The translations under genes and the position numbers were made by a program. From Pseudopyrenochaeta lycopersici (lineage: Eukaryota; Ascomycota; Dothideomycetes; Pleosporales; Pseudopyrenochaetaceae), in NCBI GenBank assembly GCA_003313425.1, contig NHZP01000006.1, positions 1,364,001 through 1,428,000 on the forward strand: a stretch of DNA of 64,000 nt, given 5' to 3'. A model generated the notes under the pieces. The model saw only the letters and a list, made by a program, of their open reading frames with translations, searched no databases and had not been told where the DNA came from. This document shows positions 1 to 11,867 of this stretch, piece by piece. The number at the start of each line of letters is the position of its first letter. Position 1 is the stretch's first letter.

Positions 1-615
1 AGGACATATCCTGCCGGTTCTAGAAAAAATCTGGGAAAGGCGTAGCGTTCCTGGATTCACATGGACAGATTGCGTTGAACTCCTGAAGGACAGTTTACTC
101 ATTTGATCAACAGGCGGAGATTATGGCACGAATTAGTCCGACTGCCACCAAAGCTGCATCCATGTTGAGTAGCTGTCATGACCCGAAAGATTTTCAATCC
201 AAAGCCGGGTCGTTCTAATTAGTCGTTGACTGCGGCGCGCTACGTTATTTGATTGGACGGCTCCCGCGCTACAACATCTGATTGGCTGTAGTCACTCTTC
301 GCAATGACTACGATTTTTGATTCTACGGCGACACCAAGCGCTAAACTTCGGGCGACTAGGCAAATCTACATAAGCGATGGATTCCATAGACTTTGAAACG
401 GAGGTTTTGGTCCGTCACGATTCCACAATCCAAATGTGCATACATAAAGGGATGGATCCTGGAGCTCACTGCGTGAACGCTATAAGCTCAGTCTTTATTT
501 CGTACTTTTTCCAACTCGCTTGGATCCCCTGAACAGGCAGAGCCCATAGTTCTCCCATAATTTTGGATAAAATATTGCTTTTAAAGTAACGAGCCCGTCG
601 AAGCCCACACAAGTC
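1..615. other. gene-free left edge / upstream region of the FAD oxidoreductase
   Basis: No open frame with protein-like content was found on either strand. It contains the presumed promoter of the gene starting at 616. Nothing else recognisable. Confidence 0.4.
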
Positions 616-1784
616 ATGAAGAACATTCTCATCCTCGGCGGATCCTACGCCGGTGTAAGCACCGCCCACCGAATCCTGAAGTCCAAGGCCAGATCTGGTC
701 CTATTAAAATCAATCTTGTGTCGCCAAATACTCATCTGTACTGGAACCTCGCATCACCACGTGGTATAATCCCTGGGCAATTCACCGACGAGCAATTGTT
801 CCAACCAATCGCCGATGGCTTCGAACAGTATTCTTCGAGCCAATTTGAGTTCATCCAAGGCTTTGCTAAGAGTTTGGATGTTGAAGAACAGAAAGTGATC
901 GTCGACAGCTCTAATGGTAGAATGACGTTGAGTTATGATTTTCTCATCATTGCAACAGGATCACGCACGAGAGAAATGCTACCATTCAAAGAAATTGGGT
1001 CGACTGAACAGACCAAAGAGCTTCTGCACGACTTCCAGAAAAAGATACAGGATGCGGGAACGATCGTTGTGGCTGGCGCCGGTGTGACAGGGGTAGAGGT
1101 TGCCGGCGAGCTGGGTTTCGAGTATGGACAGAAAAAGGAAATTGTTTTGGTATGTTAAAGGAATCCAGCTTCATCCATGATAGCTGACTCGATCATCAAT
1201 TACAGCTCTCAAGCGCCCCTACTGTTCTCCACGAAACACCTCCAAGCGTAGCCCAACTCGCAGCAACCGCCCTCCAAAATCTCCATGTATCCATTCAACA
1301 CTCCACAAAAGTAGTCAAATCATCCCCGTTACCGAACGATGGCCAAGCACTCACGCTTTCAAGCGGAGAGGTATTGGTTGCCGATGTGTATATCCCAACA
1401 TTTGGCCTCCTGCCAAACTCTTCGTACATACCAGCGCTATACCTCAACGCCAAAGGATACGTCACTATCAACGAGTGCCTCAACTTGAAAGACAAAAGTA
1501 ATGTATGGGCCCTCGGTGATGTTGCTGACGTGGAGTACTCTCAATTCATAACCTGTGATCGGCAGTCAGTTTATGTGGCGAAGAGCATTGTTTCTGTTCT
1601 GAATGGTAAAACAGCAGCCCCTTACAAGGCTAATACAAGTAGAATGATAGGATTGCAGATTGGGAAGAAGGCTGGCACCGGACATTATGGAAATTGGAAA
1701 TTGCCCAGCTTCATGGTTGTTTGGTTGAGGAGGAGCTTGTTTACAGAAAATTTGAAACCTCTGGTTAATGGCTCGTTGTATTAG
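616..1784 (+). CDS. AMID-like FAD-dependent pyridine nucleotide-disulfide oxidoreductase
   Basis: Two exons, 616..1149 and 1206..1784, give 370 residues. The 56 bp intron starts GTATGT and ends TACAG, and the join is in phase 0. The N-terminus has a dinucleotide-binding fold start (ILGGSYAGVSTA). A second Rossmann glycine motif (VVAGAGVTGVEVAGEL) lies near residue 150 for NAD(P)H. The C-terminal part has the ALGDVA motif that contacts FAD. Length and motif order fit the single-chain AMID/AIF2-like family, which oxidises NAD(P)H with FAD in the cytosol or at mitochondria. No redox-active CxxxxC pair is seen, so it is not a thioredoxin/glutathione reductase. The physiological acceptor cannot be told from sequence. 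It is transcribed towards the antiporter gene on the other strand. Confidence 0.85.
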
Positions 1785-2074
1785 TCAAGGTTTCTTGGAA
1801 TATTGGGCACTTGCTGTTTTAGTGAATGGAGCCATCAGGGATATGGGCTTATTGCCCATGAGCGTATAATGTATGTGGATTCAATTTTATTTATTGCTTA
1901 ATGGTCCGCTAAAGAATTCGAAACATCGTGTGCAAAGTATATTCAACATGGCAACACCTGAGACCTCAATGACCACAATCTTGGCTTCTGTGTGAGATCT
2001 ATGGGGTCTTCTATGAAGTCAACCGGAACTAATTCAAGCGTGTCACGAAACTTCAAATCGTACTGTATTCTAAT

Positions 2075-4755
2075 CTATTTTGCCGTTGCGTTGATCATTG
2101 TACCACTCACTTCTCTTGCTTGTATAACAAGAACACCAGAACCCACACTACTATTCTTGATCTTGCTGATAACATCTACTGCAGCCGCTCCAAGAGTCCG
2201 TATAGCGTCGCCGGACTTGACACGCTCCAGCGCGGAGGAGTCCGCTATGGAACGACCAATGATGAAAATTGTGTTTTTATCGGCATCACCAAAAGCGTTA
2301 TCTGGAAGCATGGAAGTGGTTATGGAGTTGAAAGTTACTTTGTTCGCGGCAAGGGAAGCACCATGCGATCTCATATCTTCGAAGGAGGTGTCATTTATAT
2401 GTGCGGCTTCGCTCGATAGTGATGAGTGCGGTGAGAACTTTGTGATGTTAAGAGCGACGGATGGATTCTGAGCGAGTTGAAGCGCAAGCTTGACAGCAAA
2501 CAAGTCATCCGTCGATGATGCGTATAGAACGTGAAGATGTGTCTTGCCGTTGTCAGACGAGTATATAACCGCATGCTCATCGTATGTTGAGGCAGCCGAT
2601 GAAATGCCGTGTGATGATCCTGCAGCGCTCCCGCTTACTCTGAGCAACGTTTTATCGATGAATACACCAACGCTTGCTATTTTCTTGGCTGATTGAAACA
2701 AGTCGTCCACGAGGCGCGAGAAGTCGCGATTTACCATCGGGTCACGCTGCGCACTTCCACCGAAATATGATGGGAGTTCCGAAAGCGACCCTGTCTCGCT
2801 CCAAGGCACGAGGATGAATTCAGAGCCGGTGCTTGAAGCTTTCGAGGTTAAGGTTTCGGCAAACGCATCAGCTGGCGCAATTGCGACGTGACCAGAGATG
2901 ACAATGTCCCTAGAGGCAGTCGTGTTCGCAAGGGAGCCGAAAGCTTTCATGATAGGATCATTGCCGGCATATTCTTCGTATGGTTCTGACACTCGCATAA
3001 CGGAAGAAGTACGCTCGCTGAGTTCGGTAAGGCGGAGACTATGGATGCGGAGGCGCTTACGTTGAGTCTGTTCGGTCGATGAATCATCGATAGAATGACG
3101 GAGGTTGGTGGTAAACAAGCCCTTCTCCGGGATGGCAGTCAGGTTTGCGCTAGCACTGGAAGAAGTGGAATTACGAGACCCCGCGCTTGAGAAAAGATTG
3201 ATGACAGAGAAAAGGGACGAAAGACCGTCTGCGCGCAGGTAGACAAGTAAACGGTCCGCGACATCCAGCTTCTTATGCATCTCAGCCTCATTGTCATCAG
3301 GGTGCAACTGATTACCTTCCCAGTCAATTTTGCCTGCTTTCCAGAGCTCTAGCTTTCGTTGATAAGCTGGCGGGTATAAATAGCTGACGATTGGGGTGGT
3401 CGCAAAAGTCGTGACGAGCGCCATGACTACGAACATGGTAAATGTTCGAACGGACAGAATCTTGGCCTGCAGACCAATGTTCAGCACGATGAGTTCGACA
3501 AGCCCTTTACAAGACATCAACACCCCAATTGTGAGAGATTCGCGCCACACCAGGCCATTCAACCGAGCACCCATGGTGCCGCCAAAGATCTTGGAAATAA
3601 AGGCAACCATGATAATGGCGATGACATAACCCCAGGTAATGCCAGAGTCGAGGAGGCCCAAATTAGTGTTGAGACCTGAACGAGCGAAGAAGAGGGGCAA
3701 GAATAGGACGGCAACAATGTCCTCCAGCTTTTCGGTGAGTTTTATAGCAAATCCACCTTCATGTGGGCACATGAGACCGATCATGAACGCGCCAAAAACG
3801 GAGTGGGCACCAATGATGTCTGTGAAGAAAGCTGAGAGAAGGACCATAAAGACTGTAAGTGCGACAACCCCCTGGGAAGGTCCATTCTCTAAAGAGCCGG
3901 TCCTGCGTAGAATCCACATGAAAGTGGGACGAAGAGCGAATGCTAAGAAGATGGCGTATCCGGCAGCCACAAGAAGAACATAAAGGGCAGTGACACCGTT
4001 GCCAGCATTGACTAGAGTGACACAAAGAGCGAGCAGAACCCATCCAAGAACGTCGTTGGCAATTCCTGACGTGAGAGTGATAACTCCAACGTTGGCATTG
4101 AGGAGGTTGAGAGATGTCAAGATACGGCATAGCACCGGGAAGGCTGTGATAGCAATGGCAATAGCGACGAAGAGACCGAATGTTGCGAAATTAATATTGA
4201 CAGTATTCGGCTCGCCTTTAAACTGATTGTAGATTCCGTAGGCCAGCGCATAGCCCAGTGCAAAGGGTACGGCCATATCGAGAGAGGCCACACTGACTGC
4301 AGTCCGCCAATTGCGGACCAAGAAGCGTAGATCGATTTCCAGACCGACAAGAAAGAGGTAAAAGATCAGACCGATATTGGCGGCGAGGGTAAAACCAGCC
4401 ATACTTTCCTTAGGGAATATGGTGTCGGTAAAGTGTGGGATTCGACCCATTAGAGAGGGTCCAAGAATAATTCCCTGCTTCAATGAGCAAATGATAAGGT
4501 TAACGCATCACTGTCAGGACTCACAGTGATGACTTCGGCGATGACCGGAGGCTGTCGGATCTTTCCCAATGGCCAGTACAGGGCTCGGCAAAGTGCAATC
4601 ACAATGGCAGCCTGAATGATGAAAAGAATGATTGGGTTATTCGCGTTGTACTTTGCAGGGTTGAGACCCTCAAAGATACCAGCCTGAGGTGGGGCTTTGG
4701 AGGAAGCGGTTGCCGCCGCTGTTGCACTTGCAACTACTGTCGCAACGGAAGACAT
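2075..4755 (-). CDS. KHA1: K+/H+ antiporter, CPA2 family (Kha1-like)
   Basis: Exons 4755..4525 and 4474..2075 on the minus strand give 876 residues. The 50 bp intron (GTGAGT...GCAG) sits inside the conserved membrane stretch, so that PPVIAEVI joins GIILGPS as in Kha1 homologues. An in-frame TTG 36 bp upstream is not used; the first ATG is at 4755. The first ~430 residues are a hydrophobic Na+/H+-exchanger domain with about 12-13 membrane helices. The remaining ~440 residues are a soluble tail rich in Ser, Asp and Lys, as in yeast Kha1. Family members exchange K+ (or Na+) for H+ in Golgi or endosomal membranes and support pH and potassium homeostasis. The symbol is by homology. Confidence 0.88.
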
Positions 4756-5394
4756 GATGGATAATTGTGGTGCCGTGGGCCGTACCCTCAATTATTGTAT
4801 TTCTGTGTAGTTCTGATGAAGCTCAGGTCAAAGGAGCTGGGAAAGACAAGAGGTACGGGCTACGAGCGAGCGATAAGATGGTTATCGTCACGTGAGATTC
4901 GCGCCATAGCGTCGCTCGGAGGCTTAGCTTTCCATATTCCGCAGATGAATGCCTTGAAGAACGTTGTTGAAAGCAACTGGCCTTGGCGCAAGGGTGAAGC
5001 AAGGATATTGAGTTGGACACACTGTAACAATCTTATTGATTGGAGCAAGTAGACTTAGTCTATAATTGCGACATAATCATCGAAATCACAATATTCTATC
5101 ATCGTCAATAGGGTATGTTCAGATGTGGACCCCGACGGACAAAGAACTGAAGTTCAGTGCCTAGCCGTGCGGGTGCCAAGTGTGCAGCGCCTTACGCCCA
5201 GTCGTTTCGACGCGGGGTGAGCTCCGTAAATCACGCCTCTGAACAGGATGACTAACCGCTTCAGCCGTGCTTCGTGATTGACATCAGGAGGATGAACGCG
5301 TGTGAGCATGAATACACATGGAATGATCGTATGGGCCGAGCGGATATCGTCCGGAATGTGCCGGTGCGAGGCGAGCATATGGAATGATTGCGCA
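4756..5394. other. intergenic, antiporter promoter and regulator 3' flank
   Basis: About 640 bp between two minus-strand genes. The short frames here are not protein-like. It presumably holds the antiporter promoter and the 3' UTR of the Zn2Cys6 gene. Confidence 0.4.
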
Positions 5395-8003
5395 TCAAAA
5401 ATCTCCACCCAAGTCGAAAGCCCAGAAATCCGGGAACGACCACCCTCCCATATCGACTTGCATATCCTGTAAGGCATCGAATGGGCCAGTCATATCTTTC
5501 GACCCATCAGTAATACCTATGCCCATGCTTGTCTCAGATGTTGATGAGACGGTCGCGTACCCAGGTGCTGTAGGTGTTGCTCCGAAGCCCGTTCGAGCAC
5601 CGACTACTACGGCACTTGAACCCGGGGTTCTAATATCAGATGGAGACACACTCGCCATAGTATCTCGAAGAGAAACAGCGAAACTGTTACCGGGGTCTTT
5701 CTGTAGCGCGAGTACTCTGAAGGTTAGCGTTGTGAATCGGTCCAGCGTGACTTTGCATCTAGAGACAATGTCATCACTAGTGTTGGTAACATAGGCAATA
5801 GATGTGGCTGGAGATGGCGCGGAAGGCAGCAACCCGACTGCTGCACACAGAAGCCAAAACTCCATCCACCCTGTACCGAGGCGCATGACCTTCTGTTCGA
5901 AGATCTGCCGTGATCGTTCTAGAATCTCGACAGCAGACGTGCACAGCATTTTAGCGAGAAAAGGCTGCTGCGGTAGAACCACAAGCATTAATGCAGGATC
6001 CGGTGGTGTCCAACTCTTGGCTGACGGAAGATTTCCGAAATGGGTTTGTAGGCTTGCAAAATGAGGTTCAATATTACTGGCAGGAGTAGTTGACAGGTTG
6101 ATGGGACCATTCTGAGTGCAATTGTGATACGCAATCTGGGACAATGTCAATCCAACGCGGACCACATCATTTCGGAAGTTGTTGAGAGCCAATATGCCTT
6201 TGCCGATGAGTTCCTCGTGGGCCGCAATTATGGCGCTCGCAACATCTATGCAAGTAGTCAACGAGTACATGTAGCGCTGATTGCTGGGGGTCAATTTCGC
6301 GTAGGGTTTGTGCAGTATAAGCAAGTATTGCTGGAGTTGTAGTCGTAAAAGAGCTGTAGGCATCATCGCACGCTCGTCGTCCCAGGAATTTATTGAAGAG
6401 AGCGACGAGTTGATTTGTGCGTCGTAATGAAGCACGTCAGAGTACTGGAGGTCACTCGACGGGTTGTTCAAGAGCTGGGCGAGATGGATCCGGAGAGGAA
6501 GTGACCTCAGGGTAACAGAGAGATACGAAGCTGACGTAAAGTGTTCAATGGACTTGCCAATCGGCACTTCGTTGACATCAACCGAGAATGCGTCATCCGG
6601 TAGATTTCCTGGCGCAGGTGTGTCGAAATAAAGGCCAGTGAGTGAGGACTGAAGGCCACTTTCCAAGGATGATTGTATTTCAAATTCCATAATGGTCACC
6701 CAGAGTCTCTTTTTCATTTCCTTTTCAAAATTTGATATTCTACCACTGGCTAGCAGTGACGGATCTCGATGCATGCCAGAAGCTAACGCAAGCCGGACGA
6801 GGTCGCCAGAAGAGACCCAGTCCTGCTTCAACTTCACGCAATTCACTCTCTTCGCAAGCAGTGACAGGCATTGAATCTGAAAGAATTGAAGCGTAAGGCG
6901 TTTTCGAGGCTGCCTGTTGATCCATGTCTCACAAATTTCAATGAGTTCAGAAGCCGCTTGTCGATCAGCAGTGCTATCGCCCAGAAATACGTCGTCTTTG
7001 GGGGTGAGACATTTGGTGATGGTCAAGATCAGAACAAGAACGACTGCAAAGTTGATTGAGGTGCTGTTCCCGGATCCAAGTTCCCAGAAGTCGTTGTACT
7101 CTTTCCAAAATGATGGCTCATGTAGAATCCTGTACGTCGTCTCCCAGGTCTGAAAGTAAAGAGCAACTTGAACATCCACAACACTTCTTTCTGGAAGCGC
7201 TGAAGACACTTCTTCTTCTATGGAGAAAGCACTGGCGTCCTTCTGCTTAGACGAAGCCTTTCTCCGGTTCCGAAATGTCTTGAAGTCGGTTTTGACGCGC
7301 GTAATTGAATGATCACTGACGATGAGGATAAAAGTCAGCTGCTATCCCTAATACAGGTTGTACATGGATGCTACTCACATTGTCATAGCTTCGCGTGTAA
7401 ATACTTGGAGTTCACGATACTAGATGCGGTGAGCTCACATCTGATGTGTTGGGGCCTAGGTGATAGCCATACCTGCGCGATAGTACTCATGACGCTCGTA
7501 GCTCCTTGAAATTGTGTCTTGAAACCCTTTCCTCTGAATATCATCTCTTCTTTGAGGCTTGGCTCCTCGGGTGCGCGATCTTCGTATTGCGAGGGGTTCT
7601 TCGTACTTTCTTTTGCCGCCAACTTCTTTTCCAATATCTCTATTCTTCTTTCCTGAACTCTGAGCTTCCAGCGCAGCTCATCTGGTGATGAATGGGGAAT
7701 CTCATTTGCGCTGTTTTCTGGTATCGCGAAGGATGTGCTGCCGCCATCAGCATGCGCCCCACCATTGACGTGCGACTCCTCAAGCAGCCGCGGATCATAT
7801 GTGCATTGATCGCCTCGTCCTGTCTTCTGGCATCTCCCACATACAGGATACACACGATCGCACTTCATTTTCCGGCTGCGACACGCAAAACATGAAAGCA
7901 CCTTGCGCTTCTTGCTGGTGCGTTTCTCAGTGCAATCTTCATGGCCCTCGGGCGAGTTCTCACGCGACTCAGCTTCGGTGCCATCGGCACCTTTTGTCGA
8001 CAT
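5395..8003 (-). CDS. Zn2Cys6 fungal transcription factor
   Basis: Three exons on the minus strand (8003..7473, 7419..7379, 7315..5395) give 830 residues. The 41 nt middle exon was found by frame logic and supplies YRELQVFTREAMTI, leading into the regulatory domain. The N-terminus carries a complete binuclear zinc cluster, with Cys at 38, 41, 48, 55, 58 and 67 (CX2CX6CX6CX2CX8C). A basic KKRK stretch lies just before it, and a probable coiled coil for dimerisation at about 109-131. The large C-terminal part is a fungal-specific TF domain. Such proteins bind CGG-type half sites in the nucleus. It is the nearest regulator to the oxidase/pump/methyltransferase block (1.5 kb away), so it could control that block, but this is position-based inference. 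Confidence 0.85.
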
Positions 8004-9076
8004 GGCGAATCAGAGATTACGGCTGACGCAGATTAGTTTGGTGTTGATGAAGCACTTCGGGCAAAGCGGAGTTGGGGAGGGCAATGAGATCTTTGCACAC
8101 TGGAATGGATCAATGGGTCCGCGCCGCTCGGCCATAAGACGGGAATTAGTAAGCTCTGTGCAAGTCATCATGTTTGCCAGATTCTCGAACAGTACTCGAG
8201 TTCAGTTTGAATCACGATTGAAGCAATCTTTTTCAAGCTCTTTCAAGCAGAGCGATGACATAATTCAAATGTGCCAGTGCTGTTCATCTCATAAATCAGA
8301 GGCTCCGCCTAGCTTCACGCTAAAAATGTCCTGGCAACTCCTCAGCTAATTAGACCAATAGCATTAAATTGAGAACTCCTGGCTAATTTTAAGCTAATGC
8401 CATGACAGTTACGCAGAGCTTATGTAAAGGAAATTCAAATCTGCCTTTAGTATAAGTTGAGAAAAAGACATAAGTTAGTATAAGTATTAGATTATATATT
8501 AAATAATTACTATATAATGTGCGGGAACAGAGGCCTCAGCCAACCTCTTCCTTTTGATGGTAGCCTTGAGCACACAGGAAGCAACTGAGCATCTCGTGTC
8601 TGTTGAGATTGAGAAGTGCGAGAGGCGTAGCGAGATAGACAAAGGTGGATAGGCAACCACGAACTAAGTAATCGAAACTCTGGTGAATCGGGATTTGACA
8701 GTACGACGTGGGTAATCTTTGGTGAATTCGATGATCTCCGAAGAGACTCTATCTACCTCCGTATAGACCCTGCTTTTATGAGCCGCGCTATTCGAGCTCA
8801 TCCTGAGACATCCCTCGTGTCTAAGCAAATAAGTGCATCGGCACATTACCTACAGTACAGCTGCACGTTTACAAAAATTCGTGCCTTGAAGACTTTCCCC
8901 TATGTACACGTTCTACAGTAACCATAAAAGAGGATAGAGTAAATTTCTTTACCATATTCTTGTTAGGAGTTGAATGTATAATATTTACCCTGTACTTAGG
9001 CCTGATTTCATAGTAAACCCCTAACGCGATACCTATCTCAGTATTATTGAGATTGAAATATCTCAGTTATATCGGC
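8004..9076. other. AT-rich gene-free stretch
   Basis: The first ~300 bp are probably the regulator's promoter. From about 8350 to 9060 the DNA is AT-rich (for example TATATATTAAATAATTA near 8495) with no open frame of coding character on either strand. This resembles mutated repeat relics common between genes in these fungi. No terminal repeats or transposase remnants are recognisable. Confidence 0.4.
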
Positions 9077-9207
9077 TAGGCGGACTAGACCACTGGCTGC
9101 CGCTGTTCGGCTTTCACGGCTGCTTAGCTGGCTTAGCCAAGCGCTATAAAGAGTACCGCCAAGCCAGCCATATAAAGCACCTTATTCCGCACTCGTTTAG
9201 GCACCCG
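9077..9207 (+). repeat. copy A of a diverged ~131 bp element upstream of the VAO-like gene
   Basis: This segment matches the reverse complement of 13762..13892 over its whole length without gaps. Over the first 106 bp I count about 20 mismatches (roughly 81% identity), largely transitions; similarity is weaker over the last 25 bp up to a shared CACCCG. The longest identical block, GCTGGCTTAGCCAAGCGC, is part of an imperfect palindrome. It ends 325 bp before the VAO-like start codon. It may be an old MITE copy or a duplicated regulatory segment. Confidence 0.75.
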
Positions 9208-9532
9208 TAAGCTTACCCGCGTCTGCATTCCAACATGACCGATTGAATGCTAGAGCGCAGATCCTCGTGACTCCGCCCACTGAGAAGTAAGCTATCGCGG
9301 TTCCTCAGTCTATCCTTGCACAGACGCGCCGGAATCATTCCGTATCCCACGCTGTGAGGCGATGGATGCTGCATCACTGGGAATGGCACCCTGGAAATTA
9401 CCAGATCATATAATGGTCTGCCAAGACGATTGCTAAGAGTGAGACAGCAACACCGAAATATAAATGCGCAATCATTGCAATACTCTACGATTGTAAGGAG
9501 CTGCGGGGTTTTTACGCAACTTTGTGCCGAAC
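9208..9532 (+). promoter_or_regulatory. proximal upstream region of the VAO-like gene
   Basis: About 325 bp between the repeat copy and the ATG at 9533. No upstream coding frame is seen. It is assumed to contain the core promoter and 5' leader; no confident TATA box. Confidence 0.3.
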
Positions 9533-11422
9533 ATGACTGTCGATAGTCTGCCTCGATCCAGCGGAGATGTCCCCAGGGGTGCTAACGTCCCTCTCTTCTT
9601 GCCGCCTAACACCACAGCCGCCACATTCAGTACTTTTGTTAGTCGTCTTACGGAAATTGTGAGCGCTGAGAACCTTAGCGTCATCACTGATGAACAACAT
9701 CTCCTGAAAGAGGATTACATGGACCAATCCAAGGTCCATGACATGTTTCATATCCTGGAAAAGGATCATTTCGTATCCAGCGCTATTGTGGCCCCTCGTG
9801 GTGTTCCTGAAGTACAGGCAATCATGCGGCTAGCCAATGAGTTTGAAATCCCTGTCTGGCCCTTCTCCATGGGCCGCAATATCGGATATGGTGGTTCGGC
9901 GCCCAGAGTGGCCGGTAGCATAGGAATTGACATGGGCAAGAACATGAACAAGGTGATCGAGGTAAATACAGAACTCGCCTACGCACTCGTCGAGCCTGGT
10001 GTCTCGTTCTTTGATCTTCACGAGTACATAGATAAGAACGGTCTTCGAGAAAGAGTATGGGCAGATGTGCCCGATCTAGGAGGCGGCTCTATCATTGGGA
10101 ATACGCTAGAACGGGGAATTGGGTACACCCCATACGGAGACCATTGGTAAGATCAATTATCTAAGCATTTTATCACACATGTTCCTAACAACAGCCTAGG
10201 ATGATGCACTGTGGTCTGGAAGTTGTGCTACCTGATGGATCTCTTATCAGGACCGGAATGGGTGCTCTGCCAAATCCGCGCGCCGACAATACCAAGCCAC
10301 CACATGAGCAGGAGCCAAACGAGAGCTGGCAGCTGTTTAATTACGGTTTCGGGCCATATAACGACGGAATATTTACTCAGTCGTCATTAGGAATCGTAGT
10401 GAAGATGGGAGTGTGGTTAATGATGAACCCTGGCGGCTACCAGGCCTACATGATCACTTTTCCGGGGGACGACGATCTGAAGCAGATCGTTGAGATTATG
10501 CGTCCGCTAAGAATAGCTATGGTCATACAAAATCCCCCTAAATTGGATAATATCCTTGTCAGTGCCGCGCTAATGGTACGCTGTCCCCGATGCCTTTGGT
10601 TGTAGGACCACCAATGCTGAATGGCACAACTATCTTGGAAAAGTGGTTTTACGACGGGGTTCACGTGAACTAGTGTATCATGCTAACGTAAACTAGGGTA
10701 ACCGACGGGCCTTCAGTAGCTCGCCAAACCCCCTGACGGACAAGGAGCTAGATGAGATAGCGGAAAAGCTTAACCTCGGTCGGTGGAACTTTTACGGAGC
10801 GCTATATGGCCCTCGAGAAGTTCGAGACGCATTCTGGTCAGTCATTAAATCCTCCTTTGGTAAGATCACAGGAGCGAAGTTTTTCTTTCCGGAGGATCAC
10901 CCGAACGATGTTGCGCTCCAAACTCGGAAGAACACCTTCCAAGGAGTGCCATCCATCACCGAACTCAACTGGGTGAGCTGGCTCCCCAATGGCGGCCATC
11001 TGTTCTTTGCCCCCATTGCTAAAGCCACGGGCGAGGATGCGGAGGCTCAATACGCGTTGACACGTAGGCTAAGCGAGGAGCATGGGTTTGATTTTATCGG
11101 TGCATTTCTCGTCGGCGTACGCGAGATCCACCATATCGTATGCATCGTTTTCGATCGCAAAGACCCCGATTCGAGGCACCGTGCACACAGATTGATTAAG
11201 ATCTTAATAAAAGAGGCGGCGGATAGAGGATGGGGCGAGTATCGTGCCCATCTTGCGCTCATGGACCAAATCGCAGGAACCTACAACTTCAACAACAACG
11301 CGCAGATGAAATTGAACGAGAAGATCAAGAGCGCGCTAGATCCAAAAGGAATTTTATCGCCGGGAAAGAATGGAGTATGGCCTGCGCAATATAATAAAGA
11401 GCAGTGGAGTCTAGACAAGTAA
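9533..11422 (+). CDS. vanillyl-alcohol-oxidase-like FAD-linked oxidase
   Basis: Exons 9533..10146, 10200..10575 and 10697..11422 encode 571 residues (family reference about 560). Introns are 53 and 121 bp, and all joins restore conserved sequence. An in-frame TTG nine bases upstream is not used. It resembles vanillyl-alcohol oxidase (VAO) throughout, and the catalytic set appears intact. By motif alignment, Tyr119, Tyr512 and Arg513 match the phenolate-binding Tyr108/Tyr503/Arg504. Asp181 matches the base Asp170. His431 in GGHLFF matches the His that binds FAD covalently. VAO enzymes oxidise 4-hydroxybenzyl alcohols, 4-alkylphenols or 4-methoxymethylphenols with O2, giving aldehydes and H2O2, often in peroxisomes. 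No clear C-terminal SKL is present (the protein ends SLDK). It is convergent with the MFS gene. Confidence 0.92.
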
Positions 11423-11867
11423 TAGAAATTCAGGGTTGAGTGATCGACCACAGTTCAGACGGCTCGGTTCACAAAATAAATGCAAGGTCGTCATTTTCTA
11501 ATAGTCAATAGACAGTCTTTACAAATCTAAGAAATTAAAGTAGCTTTCGAAACTCTCTCATGTTATCGGAGTGTTCGTAACCATGGACTTTGGTGTTCGC
11601 TGTTGCTACTTCAAAAAGCGCTCGTGTAACATATCTCGCGCACATCTAGCCAAGTCATCGCTCTGTCACATAACGTGCTGGTACATAGACCCTGAGTACA
11701 GTCCACCAATGCCTTCTTATTAGATAGTTTACAATACGATCATCGGCAATCAATCAGAGTGCAAGTCCTCGAGTAAATCCCACGATCAAACCAAGTACGC
11801 CGTAGAAACCATGGAGATAAGCGTTATGACCAATGCACTGGCCAACTTCTGCAGACCTGTCTCTTTC
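11423..11867. other. convergent 3' intergenic region
   Basis: 445 bp between the stop codons of the VAO-like (+) and MFS (-) genes. Only UTR-like sequence is seen. Confidence 0.4.
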